A stretch of DNA of 7,294 nucleotides from Thermodesulfobacteriota bacterium (lineage in GTDB: Bacteria > Desulfobacterota > BSN033 > UBA1163), in assembly GCA_030024065.1 (NCBI GenBank), contig JASEIE010000204.1, positions 1 through 7,294 on the forward strand. Reading direction: 5' to 3'. The notes under the pieces are model-generated. The model ran no database searches. It was not told the origin of the DNA and saw only the letters and a program-made list of their open reading frames with translations. The position numbers and the translations under genes were made by a program. This document shows positions 5,879 through 7,294 of this stretch, one piece after another; position 1 is the first letter of the stretch, and each line of letters begins with the position of its first letter.

Positions 5879-7027
5879 ATGACTTTAGACTATATCAAGC
5901 GAGCGCCGAAGGACACGATAATCGATCATTCCTTTGCTGATCCAAAATTTCTTGGGACAATAGATAAGCCTCCATGCACCGTATACGAGAAGAGGCCGGT
6001 CGTTAACCCCAAAACAGGCGAAAAGGTTGAGGGGCTCTACAATGGCTGGGTGATACTGAATAACCCCAAACAGGGCAACTCCTACACCCTGGAGATGGTC
6101 AAAGGGGCGGCGGCTGCGTTTAACATGGCCGCTCATGACAAAAGCGTCATGTCCATCATCCTGACCGGAGCCGGTGACCGGTTCTTCTGCACCGGGGGCA
6201 ATGTGGTCGAATACGCTGAATACTACTGCGAGAGGCCCTTCGATACCAGCCAGTACATGATGCTTTACTGGCATTGCATGGAATCACTCTGGACTGCGCC
6301 AAAACCTGTCCTCCGCCGGGTGAATGGAGTGAGTCTGGCCGGCGGCGAGGAGATGAGCGGGCCCTGCGATCTTACGGTCGCCTCGGACTTGGCGACCTTC
6401 GGACAGATTGGACCCATGCATGGTTCAGCGGCCATGGGAGGTGCCCTGCAGTTCAAACCGGTCTGCTGGACCTATGAGGATGCCGTCTGGAATACAACCT
6501 CCTGCGAGCAGTGGAGCGCCTACAAAATGTTCCGCAAGAACTACATCCATAAAGTGGTGCCTGTCCTCAAGAAGGATGGCAAATGGATCAAAAACCCCGA
6601 GGTGATCACCGACAAATGGCTCGACGAGGAAGGAGATATTGTCTACGGAGAGTTCAAAACCGGTGAGGAGAAGGAAAAGGCGGAAAAGCTCATCGGTCAG
6701 TGTGAAACGGATCTGTCCCGATTGGATAAGGCCGTAGATGAGGTTATCTGGACCTATATGAATCTTTACCCCGGCTGTCTCGCCATGTCTTTCGCTATCC
6801 TGAGGCGGTGGAAACGGGCCAATTTCGATTTCGACAGGGGCCCCCTTATGTACTGGTGGAGCGCCATGCCTTATGGAGAATATGACATGGGGATGACTTC
6901 ATTCCGCAACCGGAAGATTACCGGTAAGGATAATATTGACATGATCAAGTATCGCCGAATGATCGCAGAAGGTCACCCCGTGGATGCGGAATTGTACGAG
7001 GAGGTCATGCCCAAGCCTAAGAAATAG
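5879..7027 (+). CDS. oah: 6-oxocyclohex-1-ene-1-carbonyl-CoA hydrolase-like (Oah/BamA family)
   Basis: A 382-residue enlarged crotonase of the Oah/BamA family, which adds water and hydrolytically opens the alicyclic ring made from benzoyl-CoA, yielding 3-hydroxypimeloyl-CoA. Length matches the family (about 375-385). Recognised parts: YEKRPV (36-41), GLYNGWVILNNPKQGNSYT (52-70), the oxyanion segment GAGDRFFCTGGN (97-108), EYAEYY, RRVNGVSLAGGEEM (146-159), and FGQIGPMHGSAAMGGA (174-189). Glu158 aligns with the first crotonase catalytic Glu. The second is replaced by Gly178, as in family members I recall. KNPEVITDKWLDEEG and GEFKTG also fit. From about residue 190 it departs from remembered Thauera/Geobacter sequences, with a Trp/Tyr-rich stretch at 322-336. 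It may thus be a paralogue acting on a substituted or fused ring rather than the housekeeping BamA. Local G+C is high (37 of 60 at 6361-6420). The symbol denotes the family; it is not the outer-membrane BamA. Confidence 0.85.
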   Translation: MTLDYIKRAPKDTIIDHSFADPKFLGTIDKPPCTVYEKRPVVNPKTGEKVEGLYNGWVILNNPKQGNSYTLEMVKGAAAAFNMAAHDKSVMSIILTGAGDRFFCTGGNVVEYAEYYCERPFDTSQYMMLYWHCMESLWTAPKPVLRRVNGVSLAGGEEMSGPCDLTVASDLATFGQIGPMHGSAAMGGALQFKPVCWTYEDAVWNTTSCEQWSAYKMFRKNYIHKVVPVLKKDGKWIKNPEVITDKWLDEEGDIVYGEFKTGEEKEKAEKLIGQCETDLSRLDKAVDEVIWTYMNLYPGCLAMSFAILRRWKRANFDFDRGPLMYWWSAMPYGEYDMGMTSFRNRKITGKDNIDMIKYRRMIAEGHPVDAELYEEVMPKPKK

Positions 7028-7053
7028 AACTCTGTCTTAATAACTGAGAACAC

Positions 7054-7100
7054 AAACCCTGGTGAATTCCGGTCATTCATTGTTCGATTCACCAGGGTTT
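7054..7100. terminator. 14-bp perfect stem-loop after the operon
   Basis: AAACCCTGGTGAAT (7054-7067) pairs perfectly with ATTCACCAGGGTTT (7087-7100) around a 19-nt loop, 27 bp past the hydrolase stop codon. The A-rich 5' flank and terminal TTT give a bidirectional look, but the T-run is only three bases and C's follow. It is probably the transcript's 3' end or a stabilising structure. It could equally be the first unit of the palindromic repeat tract that begins at 7101. Confidence 0.5.
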
Positions 7101-7197
7101 ACCCCGTTAGAAATAATGCCCCGCTGCTTTGCAGAGGGGTTACATTTTAGAATAATTCCAGCGGGGTTCAATGCCCCGTTGGAATTTCTAACGGGGT
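7101..7197. repeat. Nested composite palindrome with CCCCG modules
   Basis: The outer arms ACCCCGTTAGAAAT (7101-7114) and ATTTCTAACGGGGT (7184-7197) are perfect 14-bp complements. Inside lie two more hairpins. At 7119-7139, CCCC-G-CTGC pairs with GCAG-A-GGGG around a 3-nt loop with one mismatch. At 7154-7186, a 14-bp stem with two G-T pairs closes a 5-nt loop; its right arm overlaps the outer right arm at 7184-7186, so those pairings compete at the edge. This multi-arm layout resembles dispersed REP/MITE-like intergenic palindromes. I do not recognise the family. Confidence 0.7.
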
Positions 7198-7266
7198 TTA
7201 CTGATTTGGAAAAAACCAATGCCCAATAGACTTTCCAGTTGCATAAACGGACACGGGTAAACCCCG
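7192..7266. repeat. 10-bp inverted repeat reusing the CGGGG module
   Basis: CGGGGTTTAC (7192-7201) has its exact reverse complement GTAAACCCCG at 7257-7266. Its left arm shares bases with the outer right arm of the composite palindrome, so two alternative foldings are possible. Confidence 0.45.
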
Positions 7267-7277
7267 CAAAAGGCGGG
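7263..7277. repeat. Small GC hairpin near the right edge
   Basis: CCCGC (7263-7267) pairs with GCGGG (7273-7277) around AAAAG. It overlaps the right arm of the 7192-7266 repeat and continues the CCCCG-rich tract towards the window edge. No gene is visible between 7028 and 7294. Confidence 0.4.
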
Positions 7278-7294
7278 ACTTCGGACGGCGATTG

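Noticed and set aside
5885..6274. A 129-codon open frame on the minus strand inside the hydrolase gene
   Set aside because: It is antisense to the Oah/BamA-like gene, whose plus-strand frame carries many family motifs. It has no supporting start signal or motif.
7054..7294. CRISPR array in the repeat-rich right end
   Set aside because: The repeats are nested inverted arms of differing length with no regular unit or spacer pattern.
7101..7294. tRNA or other structured RNA gene
   Set aside because: The hairpins do not form a cloverleaf, no TTCGA-type T-loop with an acceptor stem is placed correctly, and the pairings compete with each other.

Overview
The window looks like a piece of an anaerobic (or syntrophic) aromatic or alicyclic-acid degrader, probably a bacterium of the former Deltaproteobacteria (Desulfobacterota, Syntrophia-like). 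The lineage is an inference from gene content: a homologue of the ring-opening hydrolase of the benzoyl-CoA pathway (Oah/BamA) sits beside CoA-thioester beta-oxidation genes and a TetR-type regulator. Nothing in the window is a taxonomic marker.

Layout. Bases 1-494 hold no convincing gene. They are A/T-rich and carry a strong minus-strand ribosome binding site in front of a three-codon ORF, adjacent homopolymer runs, a perfect 11-bp hairpin and several short repeats. Two genes then run leftward as a likely operon: a TetR regulator (2016-1387) followed by a 3-hydroxyacyl-CoA dehydrogenase (1352-495). A 257-bp divergent control region (2017-2273) contains a near-consensus sigma70 promoter facing right (TTGACA-N17-TATAAG) and two related 10-bp dyads that are good candidates for the TetR operator. 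Rightward come four genes: an enoyl-CoA hydratase (2274-3056), a fusion of an HMG-CoA-synthase-like domain with a zinc-ribbon/OB-fold (DUF35) domain (3074-4495), an SCP2-type thiolase (4506-5789) and the Oah/BamA-like hydrolase (5879-7027). Bases 7028-7294 are a non-coding, strongly palindromic tail with a 14-bp hairpin, a nested composite palindrome built on CCCCG modules, and one further small hairpin.

How the genes could work together. In the known pathway Oah hydrolyses 6-oxocyclohex-1-ene-1-carbonyl-CoA to 3-hydroxypimeloyl-CoA. A 3-hydroxyacyl-CoA dehydrogenase and a thiolase then give glutaryl-CoA and acetyl-CoA. This window holds the hydrolase, dehydrogenase, hydratase and thiolase steps under one putative CoA-thioester-sensing repressor. 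The hydrolase diverges from canonical Oah in its C-terminal half, so the real substrate may be another ring.

The most unusual gene is the HMG-CoA-synthase/DUF35 fusion. All three catalytic positions of HMG-CoA synthase (Glu, Cys, His) appear to be replaced, while the fold, the Gly-Asn-Thr motif and the four zinc-ribbon cysteines remain. Next to a thiolase, this resembles the archaeal thiolase-DUF35-HMG-CoA-synthase complex and the bacterial BbsAB thiolase, but with an apparently dead synthase module kept as a scaffold or substrate-binding part.
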